Positions 6,330 to 14,723 are shown, numbered from the stretch's first letter. The stretch: 16,608 bases of DNA from an uncultured Fidelibacterota bacterium (GCA_913041075.1 CAJWGZ010000018.1:1-16608); one strand, 5' to 3'. The notes: a model not told the origin generated them from the sequence alone. Numbers and translations are program-made.

Positions 6330-7227
6330 CCATAATTGCATTCTGTACATGAAGGCGATTCTCTGCCTGTTCAAATACAATAGAATAATCAGCTTCTATA
6401 ACTTCATCTGTTACTTCCCTACCCCGTTCGGCAGGTAAGCAATGCATAAATAACGTATTTTTACCAGTCGCAGCCATTAGATCTCCATTCACCTGGAAAG
6501 GCTGAAATATCTTTTCTCTCATTTCCGCTTCATCTTTTTGGCCCATAGATGCCCAAACATCTGTATATACTACATCAGTATTCTTCACAGAATTCGTGGG
6601 GTCATGACTAACTGAAACACTCGAAACACCTGCGCCAGATGATCCATTTACAGTATTACTATTAGGTTCATAATTCTCTGGGCAAGCACATACAAATTCC
6701 ATTGGGAATTTTTGAGCCAAATGCAACCAGGAATGAACAATATTATTCCCATCACCAACATAAGTAACCTTTAAATCATCCAAAGATCCACGCGTTTCCC
6801 ATATAGTAAATATATCGCTCATGACCTGGCAGGGATGATTATAATCCGTGAGGCCATTTATTACTGGAATTGTTGAGTTTTCAGCAAGTTCAAGAATATG
6901 ACTGTGATCGAATAGCCGCGCCATTATTATATCATTATAGCGGCTCAACAATCTAGAAATATCTTTAATTGCTTCCCGTTTTCCGATTCCAATATCATTT
7001 GGTCCAAGAAACAATGCATGTCCCCCCATCCATTCGAACCCTGTTTCAAATGAAACTCTTGTTCGCGCAGAGGGCTTGGCAAAGATCATTGCCAATGATT
7101 TATTATTGAATATTTTATATTCTTCTCGATCACGAAATTTCTGCTTCAGCTTTTTAGCTAATTTCAATATATCCCATAAAGCATCGGTAGAATAATCGCT
7201 AATATGTAAAAAATGATCAGCCACCAA
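6313..7227 (-). CDS. argF: Ornithine carbamoyltransferase
   Basis: The 304-residue product transfers the carbamoyl group of carbamoyl phosphate to ornithine, giving citrulline in arginine synthesis. Visible motifs are the carbamoyl-phosphate loop FAKPSARTRVSFE (SARTR at 53-57), LGPNDIGIGKRE at 74-85, RYNDIIMARLF at 96-106, HPCQ at 131-134, the ornithine loop DVWASMG at 223-229 and the catalytic HCLPAERG at 262-269. Length is normal. SARTR rather than STRTR, together with HCLPAERG, matches the branch shared with plant OTC enzymes; the D-x-W-x-S-M-G loop argues for ornithine rather than acetyl- or succinylornithine. It is the last gene of the long minus-strand operon, 15 bp after hflC, and its final 17 bp overlap the end of the convergent PilM/PilN-like gene. 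No terminator is visible. Confidence 0.93.
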   Translation of the reverse strand: MVADHFLHISDYSTDALWDILKLAKKLKQKFRDREEYKIFNNKSLAMIFAKPSARTRVSFETGFEWMGGHALFLGPNDIGIGKREAIKDISRLLSRYNDIIMARLFDHSHILELAENSTIPVINGLTDYNHPCQVMSDIFTIWETRGSLDDLKVTYVGDGNNIVHSWLHLAQKFPMEFVCACPENYEPNSNTVNGSSGAGVSSVSVSHDPTNSVKNTDVVYTDVWASMGQKDEAEMREKIFQPFQVNGDLMAATGKNTLFMHCLPAERGREVTDEVIEADYSIVFEQAENRLHVQNAIMVTLAG

Positions 7228-7242
7228 AAATTAATCCATTAT

Positions 7243-8088
7243 TTATTGATTTAGGATATCAAATAATTTTGAATTTGTTGGAAGAACCAAGGTGGTCTTT
7301 TTGTCTAGAATTATTTTATATGTTTCTAACGTACGGTAAAATTCATAGAAATCAGGATCCTTTGAAAATGCACGCGCATAAATGTCTACGGCTTTTGCTT
7401 CACCCTCACCCTTGACCTCTTCAGCTTCTTTATATGCAGTAGCTAGAATAATAGTCTTATCTTTATCTGTTGATGCTTTGATCTTTTGCGATTCTTCTTC
7501 TCCCTCTGAGCGGAACTTATTCGCCTGTCGTATCCTTTCAGCTTGCATTCTTCGATAAATTGATTGTTCGTTATTCTGGGGTAGGTCCACCCGTTTCAAC
7601 CGTACATCTACAACCTCGATACCATAAGGTTTCGTGGCAGTAGCACTTTCTCTTGTCACCTTCTCCATAATTAACTCTCGCCTCTCAGTAATAATTTCAG
7701 ACATATTATGAGTACCCAATTCCCTGCGCAGTTCAGAATAAACAATATCATCAATTCGTGTTTTTGCAATGGGTTCTGTTTGCACGGTTTGCAAAAATAA
7801 CAGTGGGTCTACAATACGCCAGCGGACATAATTATCAACTATAAGTGATTTTTTATCTTTACTCAATATTTCCTCAGGTGGAACATCATATTCCAATAAG
7901 CGATCATCAAAACGCTGCGCAACCTGCAGCGGCGCCGGAAGTTTAAAATACAACCCGGGCGTTTTTATTATTCTTACGGGTTCACCAAATTGCAATATTA
8001 CCACTTGCCTGGTTTCATCTACAGTAAACACTGTACTCAAGCCAACTATTGCGATCAAAATAAAAAATACCATAAATACTCTCTTCAT
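7243..8088 (-). CDS. hflC: SPFH-domain membrane protease modulator HflC
   Basis: The 281-residue product has an N-terminal anchor helix (about 4-22, FMVFFILIAIVGLSTVFTV), then an SPFH domain starting at VDETRQVVILQFGEPVRII and containing PGLYFKLPAPLQVAQRFDDR, VDNYVRWRI, and YGIEVVDVRLKRVDLP. A coiled coil follows (IYRRMQAERIRQANKFRSEG with the EGEAKAVDIYARAF segment). HflC and HflK form a large periplasmic cage around the FtsH protease and restrain its attack on membrane proteins. The start codon overlaps the hflK stop by one base (TAATG), so the two are translationally coupled. ftsH is not in this window. Confidence 0.93.
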   Translation of the reverse strand: MKRVFMVFFILIAIVGLSTVFTVDETRQVVILQFGEPVRIIKTPGLYFKLPAPLQVAQRFDDRLLEYDVPPEEILSKDKKSLIVDNYVRWRIVDPLLFLQTVQTEPIAKTRIDDIVYSELRRELGTHNMSEIITERRELIMEKVTRESATATKPYGIEVVDVRLKRVDLPQNNEQSIYRRMQAERIRQANKFRSEGEEESQKIKASTDKDKTIILATAYKEAEEVKGEGEAKAVDIYARAFSKDPDFYEFYRTLETYKIILDKKTTLVLPTNSKLFDILNQ

Positions 8089-9059
8089 TATTTCGCTCCT
8101 TTCGTGCCACCTAGGTTAAGAAGGTTCAATAAATTTCCATCCTCACCATTGGGTACGATATATTTTTCAAGACCAGGAAGGATTTCTTCCATCGCTTCCA
8201 GATACAAACGCTCTCGGGTAACATCTTTTGCTTTGCTGTATTCCTTTAAAATTGCTTTAAATTTTGCAACGTCACCTTCTGCCCTTGCAATTCTTGCTTC
8301 ACGAAAACCTTCTGCTTCGCGTATCATGGCTTGTGCTTCTCCCCGAGCTTTTGGGATTATATCATTCCTGTAGCCCTCAGCTTCATTAATCATCCTATTT
8401 TTATCCTCTTTTGCAGAGGCTACATCCTTAAATGCATCAATTACTTGCTTGGGAGGGCTCACATCCTGTAGCTGGACCGCAACCACTTGCGCTCCGGTCT
8501 CATATTTATCTAATATTGACTGCAATAGCTCTTTTGTTTCCTCCTGTATCATTAATTTTCCTGATGTAAGTGCTTCATCAATATTATGTCGACCTACAAC
8601 TGTTCTTAAGGATGCTTCTGCTGCTTCGCGCATGGTCAGTTCTGGACCAACAAAATTAAATAAATAATTTATTGGTTCTTTGATCTTATACTGTACGATC
8701 AGTTCAGCATCAACAATATTCTCATCACCCGTAAGCATTAGACTTTCCCGTTCAACAGTTCTATATTGATTTTTTCCAACCGTTCGGAAACCGACCTCGA
8801 TCCTTTTCACCTCGGTTACTTTTGGTGTTTTAACCGTTTCTATTGGGAAAGGCATATGATAGTTTAATCCTGACTGTACTGTACGGTCGTATTTGCCAAA
8901 CCTCTGAACCACACCAACTTCATCAGGGCCAACTGTATATACACCAGTAAATAGCCAAAATATTAAGGCGATCCCAAATATAGGAAGAATTCCCAGTGTA
9001 AGTAATTTTTCTGGGACGCTTATTTCACTATCTCCAATTATGATTCTTTTAGCTGCCAT
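8088..9059 (-). CDS. hflK: SPFH-domain membrane protease modulator HflK
   Basis: The 323-residue product has a short cytoplasmic N-terminus, one membrane helix at about 20-41 (LLTLGILPIFGIALIFWLF) and an SPFH domain (YTVGPDEVGVVQRFGKYDRT, GLNYHMPFPIETV, VVAVQLQDVSPPKQVIDAF). A long Arg/Glu/Ala-rich coiled coil follows (EAEGYRNDIIPKARGEAQAM, REARIARAEGDVAKF). It lacks the extended glycine/proline-rich N-terminus of enterobacterial HflK, which makes it about 95 residues shorter than the E. coli protein. It partners HflC in the FtsH-regulating complex. The ATG lies 16 bp after the rpoN stop, and the gene ends in a one-base overlap with hflC. Confidence 0.93.
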   Translation of the reverse strand: MAAKRIIIGDSEISVPEKLLTLGILPIFGIALIFWLFTGVYTVGPDEVGVVQRFGKYDRTVQSGLNYHMPFPIETVKTPKVTEVKRIEVGFRTVGKNQYRTVERESLMLTGDENIVDAELIVQYKIKEPINYLFNFVGPELTMREAAEASLRTVVGRHNIDEALTSGKLMIQEETKELLQSILDKYETGAQVVAVQLQDVSPPKQVIDAFKDVASAKEDKNRMINEAEGYRNDIIPKARGEAQAMIREAEGFREARIARAEGDVAKFKAILKEYSKAKDVTRERLYLEAMEEILPGLEKYIVPNGEDGNLLNLLNLGGTKGAK

Positions 9060-9075
9060 AATGTCTCCTTATTAA

Positions 9076-10410
9076 TTAAAATTCTTTTCGCAGTCGCGCC
9101 ACAGGTAGCTTCAATTGCTCCCTGTACTTTGCTACGGTTCGTCGAGCGACTGGATATCCACGTTTTATTAGCTTATCTTTCAATTCTTCATCACTGAACG
9201 GATTATGCTTATCCTCATCTTTAATGAGTTGTCTTAGAGCTAATTTAACTCGATATGTACTTATTTCTTTACCATCATTCAGTGTAATACTATCGGTAAA
9301 ATAATGTTTTAATTCATAGATCCCATATGGTGTCTCCACATATTTACCTCTAGTGGCACGACTAATAGTGGATATATCCATATCAATTGATTCTGCGATG
9401 TCCTGCAATTTCATTGGCTGCAGTTCTTCAATATTCCCTTTAAAAAACTCAGATTGGCGATTAATAATCTCATTCATCACATTTACCAGAGTATCTCTCC
9501 TTTGTTCGATTGCCTGAAGGAACCATTTAGCTGAACTATAATTATGTTTAAGGAATTTTTTCGTTTTTGTAGTCTGAGAACCCGGATCATCAATCATTTT
9601 ATGATATATTTTACTAATCTGCAAAGATGGAATCCAATTGTCATTCACGATAATGTCCCACTGATTACTGCGTTTATTTACAATCAAATCCGGGATTATA
9701 GTCTCATCTTTAGTTATCTGTGAACCTTCGCCAGGTTTGGGATTCAGTTTTGATATAACATCAATTACAGCAGAAAGATCTGTATTTGAAATTCGTCCTT
9801 TTTCGCAGATACGATTGTACCGTTTATTCACGAAATCATCAAAATAATCTCTGATGATTTTATACGTAATAGAATCCTTATCATCATCCAATTGAATCAT
9901 TAAACATTCCTGTAGATTACGTGACCCCAAGCCTGGTGGATCCAAATGCTGTACGACAGATAATATGTGCTCTATTTCTGATTCATCTTTACCAAAACGA
10001 TCAGCAATAAGAAACAGATCAACGGATAAATAACCGTGTTCATCAAGATTATATATTATCTCTTCCGCAATTGATCGTTCCCAGTCTGCTAGATCAATAT
10101 CATTGAGCTGGTCAATCAATTTTTCCAGGAAATTTGTTTGATCTGGTATAGGTAGATTTTTCTTATCTCTTTTTGGTTCATAAATATTGGCCGGTTCATA
10201 GTCATCATCCCAATCTTCATTATTAACATCTTCTGAATCCGTCGAATTCTGTACTTCTTCCACAGTTTCAGCGGGTTCTAGGATTGGATTTTTTTCCAAT
10301 TCCTCCAAAATGATTTTTTCCAGATTCGAATTATTTAATTGTAGTAAGGTGGCTTCTATAACCTGTTGGGGAGAAAGAGCCTGTTTTAGTTGCAGTTCCT
10401 GTTTAAGCAT
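9076..10410 (-). CDS. rpoN: RNA polymerase sigma-54 factor
   Basis: From the ATG at 10410 the product is 444 residues. Region I is present (LQLKQALSPQQVIEATLLQL, then ILEELEKNPILEP), followed by an acidic linker at about 50-90 (many D/E residues including DWDDDYEP), the core-binding region, a helix-turn-helix at about 335-365 (LQDIAESIDMDISTISRATR, GKYVETPYG), and the RpoN box ARRTVAKYRE at 422-431 that reads the -24 element. A TTG start at 10419 would overlap lptB by four bases and add three residues; ATG is preferred because RpoN usually opens with a residue or two before the LxL repeat. Sigma-54 needs an enhancer-binding ATPase; none is encoded here. The gene follows lptB, as in many Gram-negative bacteria. 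Confidence 0.95.
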   Translation of the reverse strand: MLKQELQLKQALSPQQVIEATLLQLNNSNLEKIILEELEKNPILEPAETVEEVQNSTDSEDVNNEDWDDDYEPANIYEPKRDKKNLPIPDQTNFLEKLIDQLNDIDLADWERSIAEEIIYNLDEHGYLSVDLFLIADRFGKDESEIEHILSVVQHLDPPGLGSRNLQECLMIQLDDDKDSITYKIIRDYFDDFVNKRYNRICEKGRISNTDLSAVIDVISKLNPKPGEGSQITKDETIIPDLIVNKRSNQWDIIVNDNWIPSLQISKIYHKMIDDPGSQTTKTKKFLKHNYSSAKWFLQAIEQRRDTLVNVMNEIINRQSEFFKGNIEELQPMKLQDIAESIDMDISTISRATRGKYVETPYGIYELKHYFTDSITLNDGKEISTYRVKLALRQLIKDEDKHNPFSDEELKDKLIKRGYPVARRTVAKYREQLKLPVARLRKEF

Positions 10411-10415
10411 GTTGA

Positions 10416-11153
10416 TCAATCCAATCGAAAACTTTTACCTAGGTAAAGTCGTCGAGCCTCTTCGTCGTTTGCTAAAAACTCTGATGTTCCTGATTTTAGT
10501 ATTACACCATTAAACAATAGATATGATCGATCTGTTATTGATAGTGTTTCCCTTACATTATGATCAGTAATAAGAACACCAATATCTTTTTCCTTTAATG
10601 ATTTGACTATGGATTGGATATCTTCAACTGCGATTGGATCGACACCCGCAAAAGGTTCGTCCAGTAAAATGAAATCAGGATCCATCGCTAAGGCTCGGCA
10701 TATCTCGACACGTCGACGTTCCCCACCAGAAAGATTATGCCCTTTATTATTTCTTATATATTGAATGGACATTTCTTCAAGTAACTTTTCAATTTTATCA
10801 GTCTGTTCTTCCTTCGAAAGTGTTGTCATTTCAAGAACCAGTCTAAGATTATTCTCAACGGTTAATTTTCCGAAAATTGACGGTTCTTGTGCCAGATAAC
10901 CGATACCACTGCGCGCGCGCATGTACATTGCTTTACTAGTAATTTCTTTATCATCCAGAAAAATTCGACCCTTGGTCGGTTTAATCATCCCTGTAATCAT
11001 ATAAAATGTAGTTGTTTTACCTGCGCCGTTTGGACCAAGTAATCCAATGATTTCACCTTTTTTTACTTCAATATCGACATCAGATACAACCCATCGATTA
11101 CCATATTGTTTGTGAAGGCCTGTTGCCCGCAACGACTGGTGATTGTTACTCAT
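10416..11153 (-). CDS. lptB: LPS export ABC transporter ATP-binding protein LptB
   Basis: The 245-residue product (ATG start at 11153) is a soluble ABC ATPase that powers extraction of LPS from the inner membrane together with LptF/LptG. Motifs in order: Walker A GPNGAGKT at 40-47, Q-loop glutamine Q89 (YLAQEPSIF), signature LSGGERRRVE at 141-150, Walker B ILLDEPFAGVDP at 162-173, and switch histidine H198 in ITDHNVRETL, the usual LptB sequence. A GTG at 11174 would add seven residues and lengthen the overlap with lptC to 29 bp. ATG was chosen because a GGAG lies 10 bases upstream and the resulting length fits the family. The ATG start overlaps the lptC end by 8 bp, pointing to translational coupling. 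Confidence 0.95.
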   Translation of the reverse strand: MSNNHQSLRATGLHKQYGNRWVVSDVDIEVKKGEIIGLLGPNGAGKTTTFYMITGMIKPTKGRIFLDDKEITSKAMYMRARSGIGYLAQEPSIFGKLTVENNLRLVLEMTTLSKEEQTDKIEKLLEEMSIQYIRNNKGHNLSGGERRRVEICRALAMDPDFILLDEPFAGVDPIAVEDIQSIVKSLKEKDIGVLITDHNVRETLSITDRSYLLFNGVILKSGTSEFLANDEEARRLYLGKSFRLD

Positions 11154-11673
11154 CCTTTGCTCGCTCCGTGACACCAGATGGTTGCAGTATCTTCCAGTGG
11201 TCCATGCTTACATCGGATTCAAAACCAATACCATAAAGTGTGTCGTTTTTTTCTGTAGTGAGCATAATAGGGTCATCTGTATAGATAAGTTCTTCCTCTG
11301 AATTCCACATCAGTGTATCTGTATATAATGTCACACCACTATCTGAGACCACAATGACATCACCAATTGCGGTCATGAAATTAGTTCGTTCATCAATTTC
11401 TGCTATTTGGGATTTTAAATTGGTTGTATGTTGTTCAAGATCATCAAAAAAATCTACATTGACATCCTTATCCAATAAAATATATTGACGGTCATTAAAT
11501 TTTTCCAGATGCCCTGATTTGACCAGTGCCCGCATTACACCTTCATCAGTCAGAGTGATCTTAACCCCCCAACTTTCCTGATCAGGGTACCCACTTCTAG
11601 TATTACCATATTCTGCTCTTTCAAGTGTACTGCAATTAATAAGAAGTATTGCTACTAAGGGGGAAAATCTCAT
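11146..11673 (-). CDS. lptC: LptC-like LPS export periplasmic protein, probable lipoprotein
   Basis: The 175-residue product has a very short N-terminal hydrophobic segment ending in LLINC (C14), a possible lipobox with the unusual residue Asn at -1. It is followed by a beta-rich region of the LptC/OstA jellyroll pattern: VKITLTDEGVMRALVKSGHL, then AIGDVIVVSDSGVTLYTDTL, MWNSEEELIYTDDPIML, DTLYGIGFESD. The repeat 'no-v, then sdsg-L-td-L-w, then I-tdd-p-v, then G-G-fesD' is typical of the LptC family, especially the Bacteroidota-type lipoproteins. LptC links the inner-membrane LptBFG to the LptA bridge. It starts 4 bp after the kdsC stop and overlaps lptB. Sequence conservation in this family is low, so assignment rests on pattern and on neighbours. 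Confidence 0.82.
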   Translation of the reverse strand: MRFSPLVAILLINCSTLERAEYGNTRSGYPDQESWGVKITLTDEGVMRALVKSGHLEKFNDRQYILLDKDVNVDFFDDLEQHTTNLKSQIAEIDERTNFMTAIGDVIVVSDSGVTLYTDTLMWNSEEELIYTDDPIMLTTEKNDTLYGIGFESDVSMDHWKILQPSGVTERAKDE

Positions 11674-11677
11674 GTAA

Positions 11678-12274
11678 TTATTTGGTTAATAAAGAATCTT
11701 TCATTAATTGAATACCTTCTTCATATCGTCCTTGACACATCGCTAACCAATCAATTGCTTCTCGGAAAGCTCCCTGACCACCAGGCAAGCGCGTTGTATA
11801 AATTGCAATATCCTTGACTAAATGATATGCATTTGCTACTGCAATAGGAGCCCCTACATTTTCCATTAAATTTAGATCAATTATATCATCACCAATAAAG
11901 GCAATGTCTTCATCATTTAAAGAATATTTTGATTTTAAATCTTCATAAGGTGTCATTTTGTTTAGTGATCCGGTATAAACATCTTCTATTTTTAATTCCT
12001 TTACCCGTGCGTCTGTAGCTGAAGAGGGACGTCCAGAAATTATAGCCACACGAAGATCCAGTAAACGCGCTAAAGCAATTCCAGCCCCATCAACAATAGA
12101 AAACTGTTTGAACTCTATATCCGCTAAAGTTTCAGGATCTTTTGCTTTATAGACAGAACCATCTGTAAGAACACCGTCCACATCTGCGATTACAAGTTTA
12201 ACTTTATTACCCCGTTCAATAACCTCAGTTTCGAATTCCGTTTCGAAATTCGGACTCGAATAGATATCAACCAT
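11678..12274 (-). CDS. kdsC: 3-deoxy-D-manno-octulosonate 8-phosphate phosphatase (HAD family)
   Basis: The 198-residue product is a C0-type HAD phosphatase that removes phosphate from KDO 8-phosphate to give KDO. HAD motif I is DVDGVLTDG with D31 nucleophile and D33 acid/base; FSIVDGAGI at 58-66 is the usual KdsC block; motif II is SGRPS at 80-84; the motif III lysine is probably K106; motif IV is GDDIIDL at 128-134; and the C-terminal GGQGAFRE at 165-172 matches the active-site tail of KdsC. An N-terminal extension of about 23 residues (MVDIYSSPNFETEFETEV...) is unusual, and a downstream start cannot be excluded. The ATG at 12274 has an AAAGG close upstream. It sits 5 bp after pyrG, with lptC 4 bp beyond. 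Confidence 0.93.
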   Translation of the reverse strand: MVDIYSSPNFETEFETEVIERGNKVKLVIADVDGVLTDGSVYKAKDPETLADIEFKQFSIVDGAGIALARLLDLRVAIISGRPSSATDARVKELKIEDVYTGSLNKMTPYEDLKSKYSLNDEDIAFIGDDIIDLNLMENVGAPIAVANAYHLVKDIAIYTTRLPGGQGAFREAIDWLAMCQGRYEEGIQLMKDSLLTK

Positions 12275-12279
12275 CGCCT

Positions 12280-13905
12280 TTAACCTTTTAATTTATTATA
12301 TGTGACAGCGGCACCAATGAAGCCCCTGAACAATGGATGCGCACTATTCAGTCTACTTTTCAGTTCGGGATGAAATTGACTGGCTATAAACCATGGATGG
12401 TCAGGATATTCAATAATTTCAACCAAATTTAATTCCGTATTAATTCCAGAGACAACCAGACCGTGGTTTTCAAGCCGATTGCGATAACGATTATTGACTT
12501 CCCAACGATGTCGATGTCTTTCTGTAATATGTTTTTTCCTGTATTCTCTTGCCGTTCCTGTCTTCGGTTTTATATCACAAGAATATGATCCCAGGCGCAT
12601 TGTGCCGCCTTTTCGTTTTATTGCCCGCTGGGATTCCATTAAATCAATTACCGGATATGGGGTTTTTTTATCAAACTCGGTACTGTTAGCATCTTTTAGG
12701 CCACAAACATTTCTAGCGAAATCAATTACAGCACATTGAAGCCCTAGACAAATACCCAAAAATGGTACATTATTTTCGCGCGCATATTTACAGGACAAAA
12801 TTTTTCCTTCTGAACCACGGGATCCAAAACCTGGCAATAATAAAATTCCATCAATATCTGCAAATTCTTTTTCTGCAGCGGCATTAGTTTTGATATTTTC
12901 TGTGGCAATCCAATGAACATTCACACGTGCATCATTTTCTACTCCAGCATGGATAAAAGCTTCTAGCACACTTTTATAAGCATCGGGTAATTCTGTATAT
13001 TTTCCGCACATAGCAATATTTACTTTGTATGCTGGTTTTTTAAATCGCGTAATAAAATCATGCAATTTAGATACCTGCGGTTGCCCGGCCAGTTCTAGAC
13101 GATTCATAATTATTTGACCCAGTTTCTGCTTATCAAAAACAAGCGGAACTTCATAAATGCTCTTGACTTCCTTACCCTCAATTACATGAGTCGTTGCTAC
13201 ATTACAGAAAAGTGCAATTTTTTCTTTTACTTGTTTTGTTAAAGGATAATTAGAACGGCAGAGTATTATGTCAGGACTCAGCCCAATTTCACGTAATTTC
13301 ATTACGGAGTGTTGGGTAGGCTTGGTTTTTAACTCCTCGCTGGCTTGTATGTATGGTACTAGCGTTACATGTACAATTAAATGATTGTGATATCCTACTT
13401 CAACTGACATCTGGCGAATCGCCTCCATAAAAGGTAAACTTTCAATATCACCTACAGTACCGCCTACTTCACAAATAACTACATCATATTTTTTTGGATT
13501 ATTTACTAGATGAATACGCCTTTTTATTTCATCTGTAATGTGCGGAATTACCTGAATGGTAGCTCCCAAATAATCACCCTTACGTTCTCGATTTAGTACA
13601 GTGCTATACACCTGACCCGTTGTGGCATTGTTGTGCTTACTCATGTCAACATCAATGAAACGTTCATAATGCCCTAGATCAAGGTCAGTTTCAGAACCAT
13701 CATCCAGCACAAATACTTCCCCATGTTGGTACGGATTCATTGTTCCCGGATCCACATTGAGGTATGGATCCAGTTTCAGTATCGTTACTCTAAGTCCAGC
13801 GCTTTTCAGTAAATAGCCAATAGAAGAAGCAGTAATACCCTTGCCCAGGCCGGATATAACGCCGCCTACTACGAAAATATATTTTACAGGTTTTTTCGGG
13901 CTCAT
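12280..13905 (-). CDS. pyrG: CTP synthase (glutamine-hydrolysing)
   Basis: The 541-residue product converts UTP, ATP and glutamine to CTP. The amidoligase half has the P-loop GGVISGLGKGIT at 14-25, KLDPYLNVDPGTMNPYQHGE at 44-63, and GDIESLPF at 152-159. The class I glutaminase half has the nucleophile C386 in GICLG, with H512 and E514 in SQFHPE completing the triad. Length is normal. The oxyanion-hole loop, usually VPGGFG, reads LLPGFG at 356-361, a departure worth checking. CTP is the substrate of KdsB, which fits its place between kdsB and kdsC. The ATG overlaps the kdsB stop by 4 bp (ATGA). Confidence 0.96.
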   Translation of the reverse strand: MSPKKPVKYIFVVGGVISGLGKGITASSIGYLLKSAGLRVTILKLDPYLNVDPGTMNPYQHGEVFVLDDGSETDLDLGHYERFIDVDMSKHNNATTGQVYSTVLNRERKGDYLGATIQVIPHITDEIKRRIHLVNNPKKYDVVICEVGGTVGDIESLPFMEAIRQMSVEVGYHNHLIVHVTLVPYIQASEELKTKPTQHSVMKLREIGLSPDIILCRSNYPLTKQVKEKIALFCNVATTHVIEGKEVKSIYEVPLVFDKQKLGQIIMNRLELAGQPQVSKLHDFITRFKKPAYKVNIAMCGKYTELPDAYKSVLEAFIHAGVENDARVNVHWIATENIKTNAAAEKEFADIDGILLLPGFGSRGSEGKILSCKYARENNVPFLGICLGLQCAVIDFARNVCGLKDANSTEFDKKTPYPVIDLMESQRAIKRKGGTMRLGSYSCDIKPKTGTAREYRKKHITERHRHRWEVNNRYRNRLENHGLVVSGINTELNLVEIIEYPDHPWFIASQFHPELKSRLNSAHPLFRGFIGAAVTYNKLKG

Positions 13906-14600
13906 TGATTGGATTCAAATTGAATGAGATCTTCCTCAGTATCAATTCCTCGATAGGGATAATCAGTTAATACTACTTTTATTGGAATTCCATTATCCAG
14001 TGCTCGTAATTGCTCCAGATTAAATTTGGCTTCATTTTCGGTTTGATCAAGCTTTGTGATTTGTAATAGTGTTTCCTTACGGTAACCATACATACCCACA
14101 TGATGGTAATACCCACCTATTTCAAAGTCTTTAGTCTCTCGACGAAAGGCGGAAGCAAACCCATTTTCATCAATCATCACTTTTACTGAATTTGGATTTA
14201 CATAATCAAAATTATCTATTACCGTACTGGCTACAGTTGCCATTTCTACAAATTCATTCTCGAATGCATCGACTAATTGATTCACGATTGCTGGATCAAG
14301 CATTGGTTCATCACCTTGGATATTTAATATAATATCAGCATCCATGTCATTTATGACTTCAGCTACACGGTCAGTACCGGAAAGGTGTTCTGGGTCGGTC
14401 ATCTGAATGTTTGGCTTATAAGATTTTAGCGCTTCTTCAGTTTCATTACTATCTATGGCAATGATTACATCGTCCAGTTTATCTGCTTCTTTGGCACGAT
14501 CATAGACATGCATTACCATAGGTTTATCATTAATGGGGGCTAGTATCTTATTGGGAAAACGTTTCGAGTGTAAGCGCGCTGGTATGACGCCAATGACCAC
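13902..14600 (-). CDS. kdsB: 3-deoxy-manno-octulosonate cytidylyltransferase (CMP-KDO synthetase)
   Basis: The 232-residue product activates KDO with CTP to CMP-KDO for the lipid A-KDO core. Motifs: IPARLHSKRFPNK at 6-18, HLSGTDRVAE at 72-81, NIQGDEP at 93-99 with the metal-binding D97, YHHVGMYGYR at 165-174, LEQLRALDNGI at 195-205 and the second metal-site aspartate D220 in RGIDTEEDL. Length fits the family. The start is GTG at 14600, but AGGAG (14614-14618, minus strand) is 13 bases away; an in-frame CTG at 14606 would have 7-base spacing and add two residues. It appears to be the first gene of the long operon. Confidence 0.93.
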   Translation of the reverse strand: MVIGVIPARLHSKRFPNKILAPINDKPMVMHVYDRAKEADKLDDVIIAIDSNETEEALKSYKPNIQMTDPEHLSGTDRVAEVINDMDADIILNIQGDEPMLDPAIVNQLVDAFENEFVEMATVASTVIDNFDYVNPNSVKVMIDENGFASAFRRETKDFEIGGYYHHVGMYGYRKETLLQITKLDQTENEAKFNLEQLRALDNGIPIKVVLTDYPYRGIDTEEDLIQFESNQ

Positions 14601-14723
14601 GGTCAGGACGTCTCTCCTGTCATCAACAAATAAATAATATATAAATTAATCATTTCATATTTACCGAAATCAAGAAAGAAAATTTATCAAATCCATTGAT
14701 CAATAAAGAACGAAAAATGCGAC
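14601..14723 (-). promoter_or_regulatory. Intergenic region upstream of kdsB, probable operon promoter
   Basis: This 123-bp gap between the permease stop and kdsB is very AT-rich and is the only sizeable non-coding stretch before the nine-gene block. On the minus strand it contains a TTGATT hexamer with AT-rich hexamers about 17-19 bp downstream, a plausible but unremarkable promoter. A perfect 10-bp palindrome ATTGATCAAT lies at 14695-14704. CAGGA/TCCTG arms (14604-14608, 14615-14619) with a 6-base loop surround the kdsB ribosome binding site. No strong intrinsic terminator for the permease operon is visible. Confidence 0.35.

Noticed and set aside
6313..7227. N-acetyl- or N-succinylornithine carbamoyltransferase
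   Set aside because: SARTR, DVWASMG and HCLPAERG fit ornithine-specific enzymes; the acetyl/succinyl types have different loops.
7990..8373. Plus-strand open frame of 127 codons across hflC/hflK
   Set aside because: It spans the junction of two clear SPFH genes on the other strand and has no domain pattern.
10911..10920. GCGCGCGCGC run in an AT-rich region
   Set aside because: It is explained as consecutive Arg-Ala-Arg codons in lptB (residues 79-81), so a structural DNA role is not needed.
14695..14704. ATTGATCAAT palindrome as an operator
   Set aside because: Ten bases of AT-rich palindrome are expected by chance at this composition; noted only in the intergenic entry.
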